NCBI GenBank assembly: GCA_036362985.1
Contig: JAYGXS010000008.1
Location: forward strand, 15,646,534-15,710,533
Direction of reading: 5' to 3'
Origin: Ligula intestinalis
Taxonomy: Eukaryota > Platyhelminthes > Cestoda > Diphyllobothriidea > Diphyllobothriidae
DNA length: 64,000 bases
Position numbers and translations under genes: made by a program. The notes beneath the pieces are model-generated. The model did not search any database. It was not told the origin of the DNA and saw only the letters and a list, made by a program, of their open reading frames with translations. Shown in pieces: positions 21,394 to 32,529 of this stretch; the first letter of the stretch is position 1; the number at the start of each line of letters is the position of its first letter.

Positions 21394-22266
21394 ATGGAAA
21401 ATATGACAAAACTCCTCCAGCAGACCATCGCTGCGATGGAAAAAAAAATGACTTCAGTGCATACGCATGGATCGCCTAAAGAAGAACAGAGGATGCATAT
21501 ACTAGAAGTACAGGCCGCCATAGTGGACAACATAGACACCGGTGAGACAACTTCAGACAAATCCGATGACCAAGCAGTCACACCATCCGTTTCGAGCTCT
21601 AGGCCCACTGCAGCGAAGGCGACCAAAACTGTACTTCAGGACTCCCGTCAGGAGGGTTATCATGGTGTAGTTGTTCAGGGGCTGCAAGAAGCAACTTCAG
21701 ACAGTTCTGCCGACCAAGCAGTCACACCACACAGTTCGAGCTCCAGGCCCACTGCGGCAAAGGTGGCCTAAACCGTACCTAAAAACTCACGACCGGAGGA
21801 TGATCATGGTGTAGTTGTTCAGGGGTTGCAAGAAGCAACTTCAGACAGTTCTGCCGACCAAGCAGTCACACCACACAGTTCGAGCTCCAGGCCCACTGCA
21901 GAAAAGGTGGCGAAAACCTCAGCTAAGGGCACACGACACCGAGAGGATCATGAAAACTGTCTAGTTGTACAGGGGCTAAAAGAAGTCATTTCAGACCGCT
22001 CAAACGAACAGAACGATCCGAACTTGGTTTCCTTTAACGATGTCCTGAGCGATCTGTTCCCGCCAGGTAAAGAATTTGAAGTGCTCAAGTCATTTCTTAT
22101 CGGGAAAAGGCCGGCAGATACTGCAGAAATGACCCGACCCAGACCGCTAAAAATAGTATTTCAAAACAAGGAACATGTTCAGGTAATCCTGTCTAAAAAA
22201 ACTAACCTACGTCACGCGCATAAAGAGGTTTTTTTCAACCGGACTACTCCCTGGAGGAACGGCTGA
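21394..22266 (+). pseudogene. LINE-1st copy ORF1 (CR1/Jockey-type), stop and frameshift
   Basis: The ATG at 21394 opens an ORF1 that begins MENMTKLLQQTIAAMEKKM (coiled-coil-like). Three 48-residue repeats follow, containing the string DQAVTPHSSSSRPTA. The C-terminal part includes FLIGKRPADTAEMTRPRPLK. A TAA at 21769-21771 replaces AAA found at the equivalent point of the next repeat. A seven-T tract near 22230 shifts the frame; in the other frame the protein continues DYSLEERLKRRELVAELQ and NGKIIQKK to about 22400. ORF1 proteins of this type bind RNA and act with ORF2. Confidence 0.72.
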
Positions 22267-22399
22267 AACGCCGAGAACTAGTAGCGGAACTACAGTCGGG
22301 GAACAAGAATGGCGAGGTAGGCCTGAAAATCTTCAACGGGAAGATAATTCAGAAGAAAACATTGAACCAAACCGTAATACTCCGAACGACGGTCAGGAA

Positions 22400-25228
22400 G
22401 TGACTGTCACAACCGGGTTACACCGTACAAAGAAACTAAAGTGCATGTACACCAATGCACAAAGCCTGCTCTCCAAATTAGATGAGCTTAAGATTATTAC
22501 GTGCCAACTGGAACCAGACATCGTCTGCATAACAGAAAAATGGTTGTCCACGAAGGTAAGCGACCAGGAAATTGCTCTCCCTGGGTTTCAAGTTTTCCGA
22601 AAAGATAGAGTCGGGCGTCAAGGTGGGGGTGTGCTAATCTATGTTAGACACGGCTTGCTCGTGTCCGACAAATCCGAAAACCTTTCGGGCAATATAGAGG
22701 CAATATGGCTCACCGTTAGAACACCGGGGTCACAGACCCTTGACATCATGGCGGTCTACCGTCCACTATCGAGCAACCAACAGTCAGACAATAGTCTGAT
22801 AGAAGGAGTCGAAGAAATTGCTAGGAGATCCGATGTCATGGTCATGGGAGACTTTAACGCCCCCCATATCGACTGGAATGTGAGTTCTGCGCCCGGCTCA
22901 GAAGTAAATTTCGATCGACGACTCCTGCGCACAGTACAGGCATCTTTCCTAACGCAACACGTCCTATATCCGACCAGATTACGCGAAGGGCAACAAGCTA
23001 ATTGCTTAGACCTAGTACTTACCAAAGCACCTGATAGTGTGGACATTGTAAATTGTTTACCACCTCTCGGAAAAAGTGATCACGTAGTGCTACAGTGGGA
23101 ATATTCACTCTTCTCTGTGCCCGATCGTAGTGCGGTAACCAGACGCAACATCTGGAGAGGGGACTTTACACAAATGAAAACCACAGTGAGCGAGATAGAC
23201 TGGAACGAACTATTCACCGGGTGCGTTCTTGATGATTGGTCGGCATTCAAAGTCGTATTACACGGACTAATGACCGATGTTTGTCCTATCACGGTAAAGA
23301 AAGTAACAACTAGGCCTCGATGGCTACCGCCGACGCTGAAGAGGGAAGTAAACCGCAAAGGAAGGCTGTTCAAAATCTATCGCAGAGAGAGGACCCCCGA
23401 ATCGTACAATAGGTATAAGGCACAGAGAAACAAGGTTAAGAGCCTGATACGAATTAGCCGACAAAACTTCAAGAGTAATCTAATAAATCGTGCAGTAGGA
23501 AACCCAAAGCTTTTCTACAGCTACGTTAGGCAATGTACTCGAAATAGAGACCCTATTCCTCTGCTAAAAACAGACGACGGTGTAGAAATTTGCGAGATTA
23601 ACGAAAAGGCGGAACATCTCTACTGCTTCTTCCAGTCAGTCTTTACGAGAGAGGCTGAGTTCACCGCTATTAATTGCAGTGTGGGTGTGATCCAGACCAT
23701 AGACTTGGTTGCACTCACGGAAGCTTCCGTTCTGCGATAACTTCTACAGCTTAAAGAAACGAAGTCGTCAGGTCCGGATGAGGTACCTGCAGAGCTATTA
23801 AAAGAGCTAGCCATAGAGTTGGCGGTACCCCTGTACCTTATCTTCCGAGCTTCTCTTAATACTGGACAAGTGCCACCCGATTGGAAGACAGCGTGGATCT
23901 CACCCATCCACAAAAGTGGAAGTCGGGTGACCGCAAAAAACGAAAGACCGGTCAGCCTCACCTCAATATCCTGCAAGCTTATGGAACGCATAGTCAAGCG
24001 CGAGCTGATGCACTTTTTGGAGCAACATCAACTTCTTTCTGATAAGCAGCACGGATTCCGCAGGGGAAGGTCCTGCTTGACCAATCTGCTCTATTGTCTA
24101 GAACAATGGACCCGAGCGATCGATGAAGGGAATACGGTGCATACAGTCTTCGTAGACTTCAAGAAGGCGTTTGACACGGTGCCCCATCAACGTCTCTTAT
24201 ACAAGCTCAGCCGCATAGGGGTAAGGGGAAACCTTTTGCAGTGGATAGAAAACTTCTTGACTGGTCGTACCCAGACCGTATGTATTGGTGAACAGCTGTC
24301 GGCGGAGGTAGCAGTTGAGAGCGGGGTTCCACAGGGATCTGTTCATGGCCCTATTCTCTTCCTTATATATATTGATGACTGCATAAGCGGACTTGACTGC
24401 GAAATCGCACTGTTTGCTGATGACATAAAACTTTGGAAGGTCATACGCAACCAAGACGATGAATTAAACCTCCAGGCAAATTTGCATAGACTGGAGCAAT
24501 GGTCGACCCTTTGGCTCATGCCATTCAATGTGGCCAAATGCACCCTAATGCGCTTTGGTAGAACCAGCACTACGCATCGGAGGGTGTATTACCTGAATCA
24601 CACGCCGCTGCCAGAGGTAGAGGCTCAGAAAGACCTGGGGGTGTGGTTCACGCCTTCACTGAAGCCATCACTCCACGTCCTGAAAGTGGCTAAATCCGCA
24701 ATGTCGAGCTTGTATCTAATCAAGCGAGCCTTTGCTAAGTTTGACAAAGTTGTATTTGGCAAGGTATTCGGCACGTTCGTGCGACCTCAACTGGAATTTG
24801 CCATCCAGGCCTGGAGACCTTGGACAGCCAAAGACAAAAAAAACCTCGAAAGGGTTCAAAGACGCGCAACAAAATTAGTACGAGAACAACGGAACCTCCC
24901 TTATAAGACCCGAATGGTAAATCTTGACTTGTTTCCTCTGGATTACAGGCAGATACGTGGGGACCTAATCCAGGCATTTCGCATGTTGCGTGGTCAGGAT
25001 TGCTGCCTTCAAAAAAATGACTTCTTTGAGCGGGCCACAACCTCTAGGCTGCGAGGACACCCCCTCAAATTACGTGTGACTGGGGGAAGACTTGACCCAA
25101 GAAAATTCTTTTTCTCTAAGAGGGTAATCCAGGCATGGAATGCCCTTCCTGCGGATATTGTCATGTCCCCTTCCGTGGATGTTTTTAAGGCAAACCTAGA
25201 CCGACATAATGAGTATCGTCACGATTAA
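22400..25228 (+). pseudogene. LINE-1st copy ORF2: APE endonuclease + reverse transcriptase, one internal stop
   Basis: One reading frame of about 940 codons is broken by a single TAA at 23738-23740 (...EASVLR*LLQLKETKSSGPDE). The N-terminal part is an APE-type endonuclease: NAQSLLSKLDEL, CITEKW, GDFNAPHIDW, KSDHVV. The reverse transcriptase follows: RPVSLTSISCKLMERIV, GFRRGRSCLTNLL, FVDFKKAFDTVPH, GVPQGSVHGP, ALFADDIKLW (catalytic FADD), then the RRATKLV C-terminal region. The domain order and motifs put it in the CR1/Jockey group. It lies antisense within the intron between host exons 3 and 4. A recently active copy is likely. Confidence 0.9.
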
Positions 25229-25989
25229 GTACTCCAAATCCAATCACTGAAGTATTCTGATTATAAAAATTGAAGCGCTCTACATCCAAACCCTGAAATG
25301 CTAGAAATATATACTAAGAGTAATTTGTAAGTAGTATTATTATTAGTACTTAACCAAATGAGTTTCTGACATTATCTAGCTATGACGTTTCTACTCACTA
25401 TGCGATCTGCGCCGATCGTGTCTGAGGACGCATCTACCGCACCGATGGTCCTAGGCTATGCGGCCATGTCACACCCTTTCTCGTATAGACCGAATGCTGA
25501 CGACGTGGTGGGTTCCTCGGCTCTTGGCACAGCAAAGGCGTATCATGGTCGCATCTCAGGTCTTCGGGACGTTCTCGTGACTCCGAGGTCTCCTCCTCGT
25601 ATGGTCCTTTGGGTGTAGATATTACTCGTAATGGACGCCATGGCTACCGTCAACATTCACAGAAGCATCATGCCCCTATCATTCACATGCTTCCCCATGA
25701 GCGACAGTTTTTCTCCTAAAAACCAAAAATGACATTCCATTTTGAATTATGAGCCAGCCTTAGGAGTTTTTTCACTGTCTGCTATTCTTCCTCAGTTACA
25801 CTGCTGGCTCGTGTAAACTGCGTGTGAGTTTATTACTTGAAACAAGCGAGTAGTCGTTTGAAATTGTGTCAACGACTTCTTTAGAATGTTCGGCTTGGCC
25901 GATGCATTTCTTAAATCCTATGTACCAAGAGGGAGTTCAAAGGCGTTTGCCTATATTTCCTTTAATAAATTTGACTTGACTTGACTTGA
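25229..25989 (+). mobile_element. 3' UTR and microsatellite tail of the first LINE
   Basis: No coding sequence follows the ORF2 stop. The segment ends with AATAAATTTGACTTGACT, i.e. a short TTGAC array at 25971-25987. CR1-group LINEs typically end in short direct repeats rather than poly(A). I take this as the element's 3' end. The same pentamer recurs once or twice near 26238. Confidence 0.55.
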
Positions 25990-26340
25990 ATTCTTGCAAG
26001 GAGGCAATAAGAAGCATAGTTCAAAGATAAAATTCCTGCATATGAACGATAAAATAAACCTAGTGATATGTTAAAAGTAGGGAGTATTATACGTGTGATA
26101 TCGCTGGTGGAACCATCGCGTGCATGATGTAAGGCTCCTGCTCCTGGTCTTATTTGTGCACTTATGTAAGCCGACTTCGGTACATCAGAGATCGTAAAAT
26201 CACTAGACAGAAATGATTGAACTGGTTAATTCACTACTTGACTTGACTAATAAAGTTTAATGACGGAAAGTCGGGCTAAAATTGCTTGACAAAACCAGAC
26301 AGGGTTGGAACCTCTAAGCTAAACAAATGAAACTGCTTAC

Positions 26341-26516
26341 ATCAAAGCTGTTGACTGCCTCGGGAACAACAATCAGGTAACGCGACCCCTGCGAGCTTTG
26401 TGCGTCGGCCTTTTCTGAACGTTTAGCCGGCAGAAGTCTGAGTAGACGATCATAGTATTCTAGGAGGTTTTTTCCGACTGGACTGCGAGTTATCAAGATG
26501 ACGTCGACGTTCGCGT
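26341..26516 (-). CDS. IQCH: IQCH-like exon 3 (VVPEAVNSF block)
   Basis: The exon has two bases completing a split Asp codon plus 58 codons. The acceptor has a strong pyrimidine tract (TTTTTTTTCCCAG); the donor is GTAAGC (26335-26340). The peptide contains ANVDVILITRSPVGKN, EYYDRLLRLLPAKR and YLIVVPEAVNSFD. It joins exon 4 directly in phase 0 to give VPEAVNSFD/KPGCPP. The 5.96-kb intron that follows carries an almost complete LINE on the opposite strand. Confidence 0.85.
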
Positions 26517-26871
26517 CTGGGAAAAAAAATTGGCTGTTGTATGCTAAGAGCTAATCATGATGAATATCCTTTGAGGGCTCGCACGGCTGCCTATTTTCCA
26601 ACTTCAATGATCGTGAAAGGAATTCTCCGACGTATGCAGCTTATATTATGTTTTGAAAAGTGGACATCCTTACCGCATAGAATAAGGACGTTTTTGCCTT
26701 AACAAGAAACTGTTATCAGCATTGCCTCTAGCTTGTTAGCAAACTTGGGGGATGGGGCTTGCTAGCATTAGGTTATCACATACTCACTAATTTAGATGTT
26801 TATTTATTGTCTTACGGACACCATACAGATCATCACATGTCACGTGGTCATGAGCATAATGTTGACAATAG

Positions 26872-27000
26872 AAACGAACATGCGAGTCCCAGGAAGTAAT
26901 TGAGAAGAAGACGACTCGATCATTGGTATAATACTTTAATTTACCTGATGTCAAGCGAATAAAAGTATTGTCCCAGCGATCGAGTTACCTTCTTCGTAAT
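26872..27000. mobile_element. Foldback scrap of the PLE end beside IQCH exon 2
   Basis: An inverted PLE end (GAACATGCGAGTCCCAGGAAGTAATTGAGAAG, split here only for description) is followed by the direct string CTGATGTCAAGCGAATAAAAG and TTGTCCCAGCGATCGAG. It lies about 90 bp from the donor of host exon 2, in its intron. Confidence 0.5.
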
Positions 27001-27094
27001 TTTGTTAACAACACATGAATGCTTATATCTGGAAAATATAAATTTTGTTCCTTAGTTGCACATTGTATTCGTAGATAATCATGAAGTAGATTAC

Positions 27095-27254
27095 CTCGAA
27101 TGTCGCAAAGACGTCCAAAATGATGACTTTCAAGTGTGTTTAGTTCACCTGCCTTCTGAAGAATAGACCGTTGTTGCTGTGTTAAAGAAACCGAGGCCAG
27201 ATGAATGATGACTCTTTTACTTGCCTTGAATTGTTCCCAATTGTTTCCCAGTTC
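27095..27254 (-). CDS. IQCH: IQCH-like exon 2
   Basis: The exon has 53 codons plus one base, acceptor GCTCATTTTAG and donor GTAATC (27089-27094). The peptide begins ELGNNWEQFKASKRVIIHLA and ends LESHHFGRLCDIR. No ATG is present, so ordinary ORF finding misses it. The N-W-x-x-F/I-x-x-S-x-R-x-I-I-H motif and the RLCDI-R-D-ANVDVI junction made with exon 3 fit IQCH closely. Confidence 0.83.
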
Positions 27255-27621
27255 CTAAAATGAGCGAATATTGAACCAATAGCAGTTTCGCTCTTGTTGC
27301 GAAGGCTACAGGACGGGTATTTTTAAACTTATGCAAATTATTTTCTTCAAAGGCAAAAAGGGCGTAGTAACCAAAAGAGAACCATATAAATAACGTATAG
27401 AGTAAGCATGCAGTTAGTTAAAAACTCATTACCCTTTTCGATCGCTTTCTAGAATTTTCCTGACTCTTCACTGATAGAGCCTATCTATATTTATATAATA
27501 GCATGGCGCTCATCAACCTGGTAAGGGAAAATGTATGCTCTATTTTTGTCCTGGAACCCACTTTAGAATCTTCGCAGAACCTGCAGTCACATAGCAATTT
27601 CTACAATGTGTTGAAGTGAAA

Positions 27622-27782
27622 CCGGCACAAATAAGGAAGACCGGAATGACCATTTCTGGTTCATTAGCCGTCAGCAGCCTGTCATACCCAATCCCAGGGG
27701 AGACGACCCCCGAGATTAAAACCCGGAACCCTTAGTCATTAGCTGCAAAACACTACCATCGCACCACTGCCTCGTTTATTTG
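27622..27782 (-). mobile_element. tRNA-derived SINE, copy 3
   Basis: The minus strand shows a degenerate tRNA head (CAGTGGTGCGATGGTAGTGT, GGGTTCCGGGTTTTAATCTC) and the body GGGATTGGGTATGACAGGCT, GACGGCTAATGAACC and TCATTCCGGTCTTCC. Immediately left of it (27,500-27,600) is a stretch similar to 40,155-40,220. Confidence 0.62.
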
Positions 27783-27789
27783 TCAGTTG

Positions 27790-29490
27790 AAACAGCTAAT
27801 ATACTGAATGGTAGAACTGTCGCCGGTCTATGTAGTTATGGAACATACTCGGAACGTTTCGTCTTAGAAGTCAATCTAAAGCCTCTGTAGGCAGTTGCAT
27901 AGCGACTTGTTATAAGTTATGAAATGGAACAGAAAAAAGACAAGGGCAGCAGGAATTCTCATTTCCTTAAAGAAAATTAGTGTGAAGCAGACGAAAGAAC
28001 CCCGGATAAAGTAAGCCTACAATAATTTAGAATCAGATAACAACATTAATGTATGTGTTTCGCCGATCTAGAAGAGGAAAATTAAGTTCCGCTTTACTCA
28101 GGCGCTCACAACGCAAACCCTCCAGACCGTTGCATATTGACTATCATGATATGATGAAGACAAAAATATTATAATTTTTTGTGGAATGTCCCTGGTTCTT
28201 CATTAATCAAGCTAATATATACATTTTTAAATAACTTGGTCAGTCACGTATCCCATATTTAGCAGTTAACCGGACATCAAAAATCGATTGACAAAATATA
28301 CGTAGAAATCAATTTCCAGTTAACTTTTTGTTTAACACATTGACACTGCAGATTGTTTATTTGATGAAAGTTGAAGATAACAATTTGAGTGGGTGATTTA
28401 ATATGAATTTGAGATTGCTTATTTTGTTCATTGAGTTGACTTGTGGTGCAAAATGCTGTTTACTAGAAAATAGTTCAGTTCTGATCAGTATACCGGGAAA
28501 AAAATAAGGGCAGATAGGGCCAAATTAAACGTTTGTTTATATCCAAGGGATTTCCAAAGCTATTAAACACTGCGGACCAAAAGGTCTTAATTGGGCACGT
28601 TGTAAAATAATGGCACATTAATAAAAAACAGAAACTTTTTAGTTATACATATTCAGAGAACAGACAAATTGTGTTGCTTTCATGAAATTGAGGCAAGTCC
28701 AGTTATTTGATATTACATTATTGTTTGGAAAAGAAGAGCGACGTAAGTTTAGAAAATTTTATTTTGCAAATGTGCTAAGTTTTGGGATATAAAATGAGGT
28801 AATAAACTTATGAGGCTATACCCAACCGAAAATATCGAGCGCAAACATGCATATATAAAAAAACCCTAAACATGGCATCAATTTTCTCTGTCAAACCATA
28901 TGCAAAATATGTCACAACATCGTTTCTCTATACAGTAGGATCGATGAATGGAAAAGTTTAAAACGGAATGGACAGAAGATTATTAGTTTTCTCAAAATCG
29001 TCGTTTATATTTTGCCAATTTGTTCTGCTTTTGTTATTTTAGAACTAAGCCTAGAAGTAAACAAATGCACGGAAAACTGCTGCGGTTTACGTAGAAAAGT
29101 CAGCCCTTTCATGTACAACATAATAAATATCCCTAATTTTAGGGAAGTCAAAAAACTGGCCAAAATTCCCCATTCTGATTTTGACGTAATCTTCAAAAAA
29201 CTAAAGTACGCAGACATTTGAAATATATAACTTAAGTGCTTTTTCAAGAGATAACCTTGTTGTATAATATTTTAAATCTATCTTAGGCATATTTATTCGC
29301 GACTCTTGTTGTGGACGTTCATGGTTGTCTGAAATTAATTGACATATTTGGGCGATTCAAAAGAGTATTTGGCGAGCATACGTAGCTTTCGATAAATTCT
29401 CTTTGGGCCGTTAAATTTATATAGGGAGGGGCTATAAAGTAACATGCTGGTAAGTATGTTATCAGAAAACGCAAATTATTTATGGTGATA
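27790..29490. other. AT-rich intron/repeat sequence, no gene seen
   Basis: Low-complexity AT-rich DNA. At 29,005-29,247 both strands are open, which is expected of a decayed repeat rather than a gene. Confidence 0.5.
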
Positions 29491-29494
29491 GGGT

Positions 29495-29955
29495 AGGGAG
29501 CGTGAGGTTGATAATAATCAGCTGTTTGCAAGTTGATGAGGGTTTGTTGAGTCCGGACAGAAGATGGGGGTGTTGAAGTGGTTGAAAGCGCAAAAAGATG
29601 CAGGTAGTTACGTAACCGTCGGCCATGCCAAGCTCAGGGCTTGCAAAATGTTCTTCTGCGCGCACAAAACCGGCTTCCTCAACCGGATCGCGGTTGCTTC
29701 TGCAGTTTCTAGCAAATGCTTCGCTGGAGTACGCACGATGTCCGGAGTCAACCACGTGAGCAAGGATGGAGCTGTTGATGCTTTTGACTTCGCCTTTAGC
29801 CAGTCATGCCGGGAGGTGCTCCCGTATTTCTTTGATAAGCGCTGCCTCTTTAGACCAATATAACCTGCTCCACAGGAGCAAGTGAATGAGTGTATGCGCA
29901 TATGATGTAACGGCCCGAAGAGAATATATAGAAAGCTACGTACGCTAGCCAAATA
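29495..29955 (-). pseudogene. Penelope-like element, GIY-YIG/C-terminal fragment (second subfamily)
   Basis: Minus-strand frames show HSFTCSCGAGYIGLKRQRL (GIY-YIG core with CSCG), SILAHVVDSGH in the alternative frame, and LETAEATAIRLRKPVLC with NILQALSLAWPT. The phrase 'TAEA.AIRL.KPVLC.QK' marks a PLE subfamily distinct from the CLDC/VNCLDC type at 54 kb. The sequence changes frame at least once. Confidence 0.68.
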
Positions 29956-29959
29956 GTCT

Positions 29960-31365
29960 TCTGAATATTTAAGTGAGCCTGAAACTATGGTTCAAACAGG
30001 CAGCTGCATAAGATAGGATGTTTAGACGTTCTTTTTATAGGTAACTGCTTTAAGATATATCGTATTTTGAAGTTTTTGGTAAGCACGTAGAATATTATAA
30101 TTATTAATGGTCAATCAAATGAAGCCTATGAAAATGTAAACTGCTAATTACCACTTAAAAGATGGCTGTAACCTCTTCGTAAATAAAATCCCAAAATAAT
30201 TACAAAGGAATGTGGCGGAAGGAAATTCCCCTTATTGTACCGAAAACTATATGTTTAAAATTGCACTTGACAATTCCATTTCAATTAATAAGTCACTGAC
30301 GGGCATTTTCGCACGTGAGCTATCGAAATATATTTACCCTGTGACCTCCTAATAGGCAACATGAAGCGAAAGTGTGGTTGCCTTAGTCTAACTTAACTCA
30401 AGCAATGCATAAGCAGAAGAAACAACTAGCCGTTCTTGTGAAAACGTGTTTGAATACATACTCGTAATTTAGACTGTTCGCTAACAGCTATACATTACAT
30501 TGCACGTACTATGGAAACATACGTTTCCGAAAATTTGACATAAGGATTATTTCCTAACGTAATTTTACTCATGCTGCTTTATTCAATCGGTGTTTTTTGC
30601 ATGAAGTGGCTCTTTCTAAATGTAAAACTTTATTTTACCTAGTACGCCCGATTTCCACTTTTTCAGAATTTTTCACTTTGCTAAAAATACGGGTATTTAA
30701 GTAACTTTATATTGCTCCATAAACTGCAATATGCCCATTTATGAAAAACGATCATTAATTTATTGCTGTAAGACCTTGGGGGCCGTTACTTGGGCTGCGT
30801 GTGAGTAACAGGGTGTTATTTATAATAATCCTTGGATTTCGTGAGTTACACCACCTACTGCATTAGGCAAACGATTCACAAAAATTTTAAAAATCAATTG
30901 CTCAATAATCTGACCGTGAAATAGACAAACGCATCTGCAAATGGTTTAGTTTACTCTAAAATGACAGCACTATGTATTCTTTATATGGTAATTGAGGTAT
31001 CTCTCTGTCAAAATAATTATTTTCAGACAAGATTGAAGCAAACCCTGGGTGGCGTCTCTGACTCGAGTGATCATATTTCCCCAAGGGATGATTATAACGT
31101 TGCAAAATATATATATATATAATATATACATCATTTTATATATATTTTACATATCAATTATATATTATATATATATATATATGTATAACGTTAAATGGCA
31201 AGCACCTAATATGCGAACCCAATCAGGGAACAAAGAATAGCTCGAGAGTTAACCTCAAGGCCGAGCGGGACCCGTGCATACCCTTGGCGATCGGTGAGCG
31301 TAACTCAATGAGTGTCAAGACTCCCAAAATAAGCCGACAAGAAACTGAATCTGTGACTAAATAGT
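29960..31365. other. AT-rich non-coding stretch, nothing recognised
   Basis: No exon, repeat copy or RNA gene could be supported other than the TA-rich palindrome near 31.1 kb. Confidence 0.5.
31105..31185. repeat. TA-rich palindromic microsatellite
   Basis: ATATATATATATATAATATA, then TATATATATATATATGTATA flank a short AT-rich core. It is able to fold back. The start of a short spurious ORF lies across it. Confidence 0.7.
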
Positions 31366-31369
31366 AGGA

Positions 31370-31512
31370 GCTTTTGTTTTCTACCCAACGGGTCGCGGTT
31401 TCAAGCTAATGGTAGTTTACCACTTTATGTTGGGTATGACTGGGCAACGACGGCCATCAAGCCAGAAATAGCCACTCCATTTTCGCTTATCGTTGCCGGC
31501 AATGCTATTTGC
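31370..31512 (+). mobile_element. tRNA-derived SINE, copy 4
   Basis: The plus strand has a weak tRNA-like part (CAACGGGTCGCGGTTTCAAG) and the SINE body: GTTTACCACTTTATGTTGGG, TATGACTGGGCAACGACGGC, AAGCCAGAAATAGCCACTCC and CGTTGCCGGCAATG. Confidence 0.6.
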
Positions 31513-32397
31513 CTAAATTACTAACCGGTGTGCGGCTGATGGTGGTGCTCGAAAATGGGCCCGAGGGTGGAGCAACAAGTGTGCGTTCCGTTAGCGAGCG
31601 GTTGACGTTCATTAAAGGAATGTGCAGAACATAAAATGGGAGCAGTGGTTACCTGGGTTTTACGGGTGGGGCTTAATGATGGATAGGAAAAGGCCAATAA
31701 AAGGTGATATATTAAAAAATAGATATTTCCCAAAATAAAATGAAGTAATATTTGACCTTGAAAACCATCTAAGAATCAAAAATTTGCCTATATATTGCTA
31801 AAATACGAAGGGTGAAAGTCTACATTGCCAAAATTTCAACCCACTAAGGATACGTGAGTTCCAAGGGTAGAGCCGATATCAGCAAAAGTCCCATCGAAGA
31901 AACCAACGCGTTAGCGTTAAATGCGAGTCCAAAGCTGCGACTTTGCAGCAAAATAAGGGTCAGGACTCAGTCGGTGGAAACCTAAACAAGATGACCGAAC
32001 TGAGCCGAGGGGAAGTTAAACATCCTTTTTTTCACAAAATAGGTAGTTATTTATGGTCAGTGTCCTGACTGCGCTGATGATTACGTCCTTTATTGTTAAA
32101 CATCCGATAGAACGGAAGCGAGTTCAACCTATATAATTTCATACATACATACATTCATAGATACATAATTTCATACACCATTTTCGCGCATGGGACGACT
32201 CTAGGGTTGCAAACACTTTCAAAAAACCCTGAAGCTAAAACCGGTTTAATTGTTCCAATGACATTGACTATCCAATCAAACGAAAGCGAGGTCGACCCGG
32301 ATAAGTATAACTGGTTGAAAACACCAGCGTTTACTGCACATGAATAAATAGTTATTTCTTTATTGTAGGCGGGCTCTAGTATAGGTGTCTTTCTTAC

Positions 32398-32524
32398 AGT
32401 AAGTCGTCTTTCGGCGGCATTCGTTTGATTCAACCGTCTGACAGCCAGTTTTTGACGCAACTGCCTCAGTCTTCGCCTGAACAGCCAAGATCGTGTGACT
32501 TTCTGTAGCAAGCCTTTCAGCTGC
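32398..32524 (-). CDS. IQCH: IQCH-like exon 1 of the firm set (IQ motif)
   Basis: One base completing a split codon is followed by 42 codons, with acceptor CAATTATCTAG and donor GTAAGA (32392-32397). The peptide is strongly basic and helical: LLQKVTRSWLFRRRLRQLR, then KLAVRRLNQTNAAERR. The first part is an IQ-like calmodulin-binding motif in which the usual Gly is Ser. It ends in phase 0 and can join exon 2 directly (RRLT/ELGNNW). Vertebrate IQCH carries its IQ motif just before this region, which supports the placement. Confidence 0.72.
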
Positions 32525-32529
32525 CTAGA

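Larger units (their letters stand above)
7296..32524 (-). other. IQCH: Core span of a split IQCH-like gene (10 exons, minus strand)
   Basis: Ten minus-strand exons (32524-32398, 27254-27095, 26516-26341, 20381-20034, 18907-18716, 14145-14025, 13918-13772, 9945-9818, 9733-9560, 7418-7296) are bounded by AG...GT and chain with compatible phases throughout. The joined product of about 530 codons reads like the C-terminal half of IQCH, an IQ-motif protein of sperm and ciliated cells thought to bind calmodulin and to carry an ATP-grasp-like region. Landmarks in order are the IQ-like motif, GRLCDI, VVPEAVNSF, YSPRALQSMKAFIKGRP, VVPG, DYDVY, FKIDFSY, GGVIEA, SCWGW, GYFTIDLVTF and YAVVSANL. Introns reach about 6 kb and hold LINEs, PLEs and SINEs. 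Orthology is my recognition of the family, not a search result. Confidence 0.82.

Noticed and set aside
24197..25040. Minus-strand ORFs inside the first LINE
   Set aside because: Shadows of the strongly supported plus-strand ORF2.
29005..29247. Overlapping ORFs on both strands
   Set aside because: Mirror openness in AT-rich DNA, no splice context and no domain; probably a decayed repeat.
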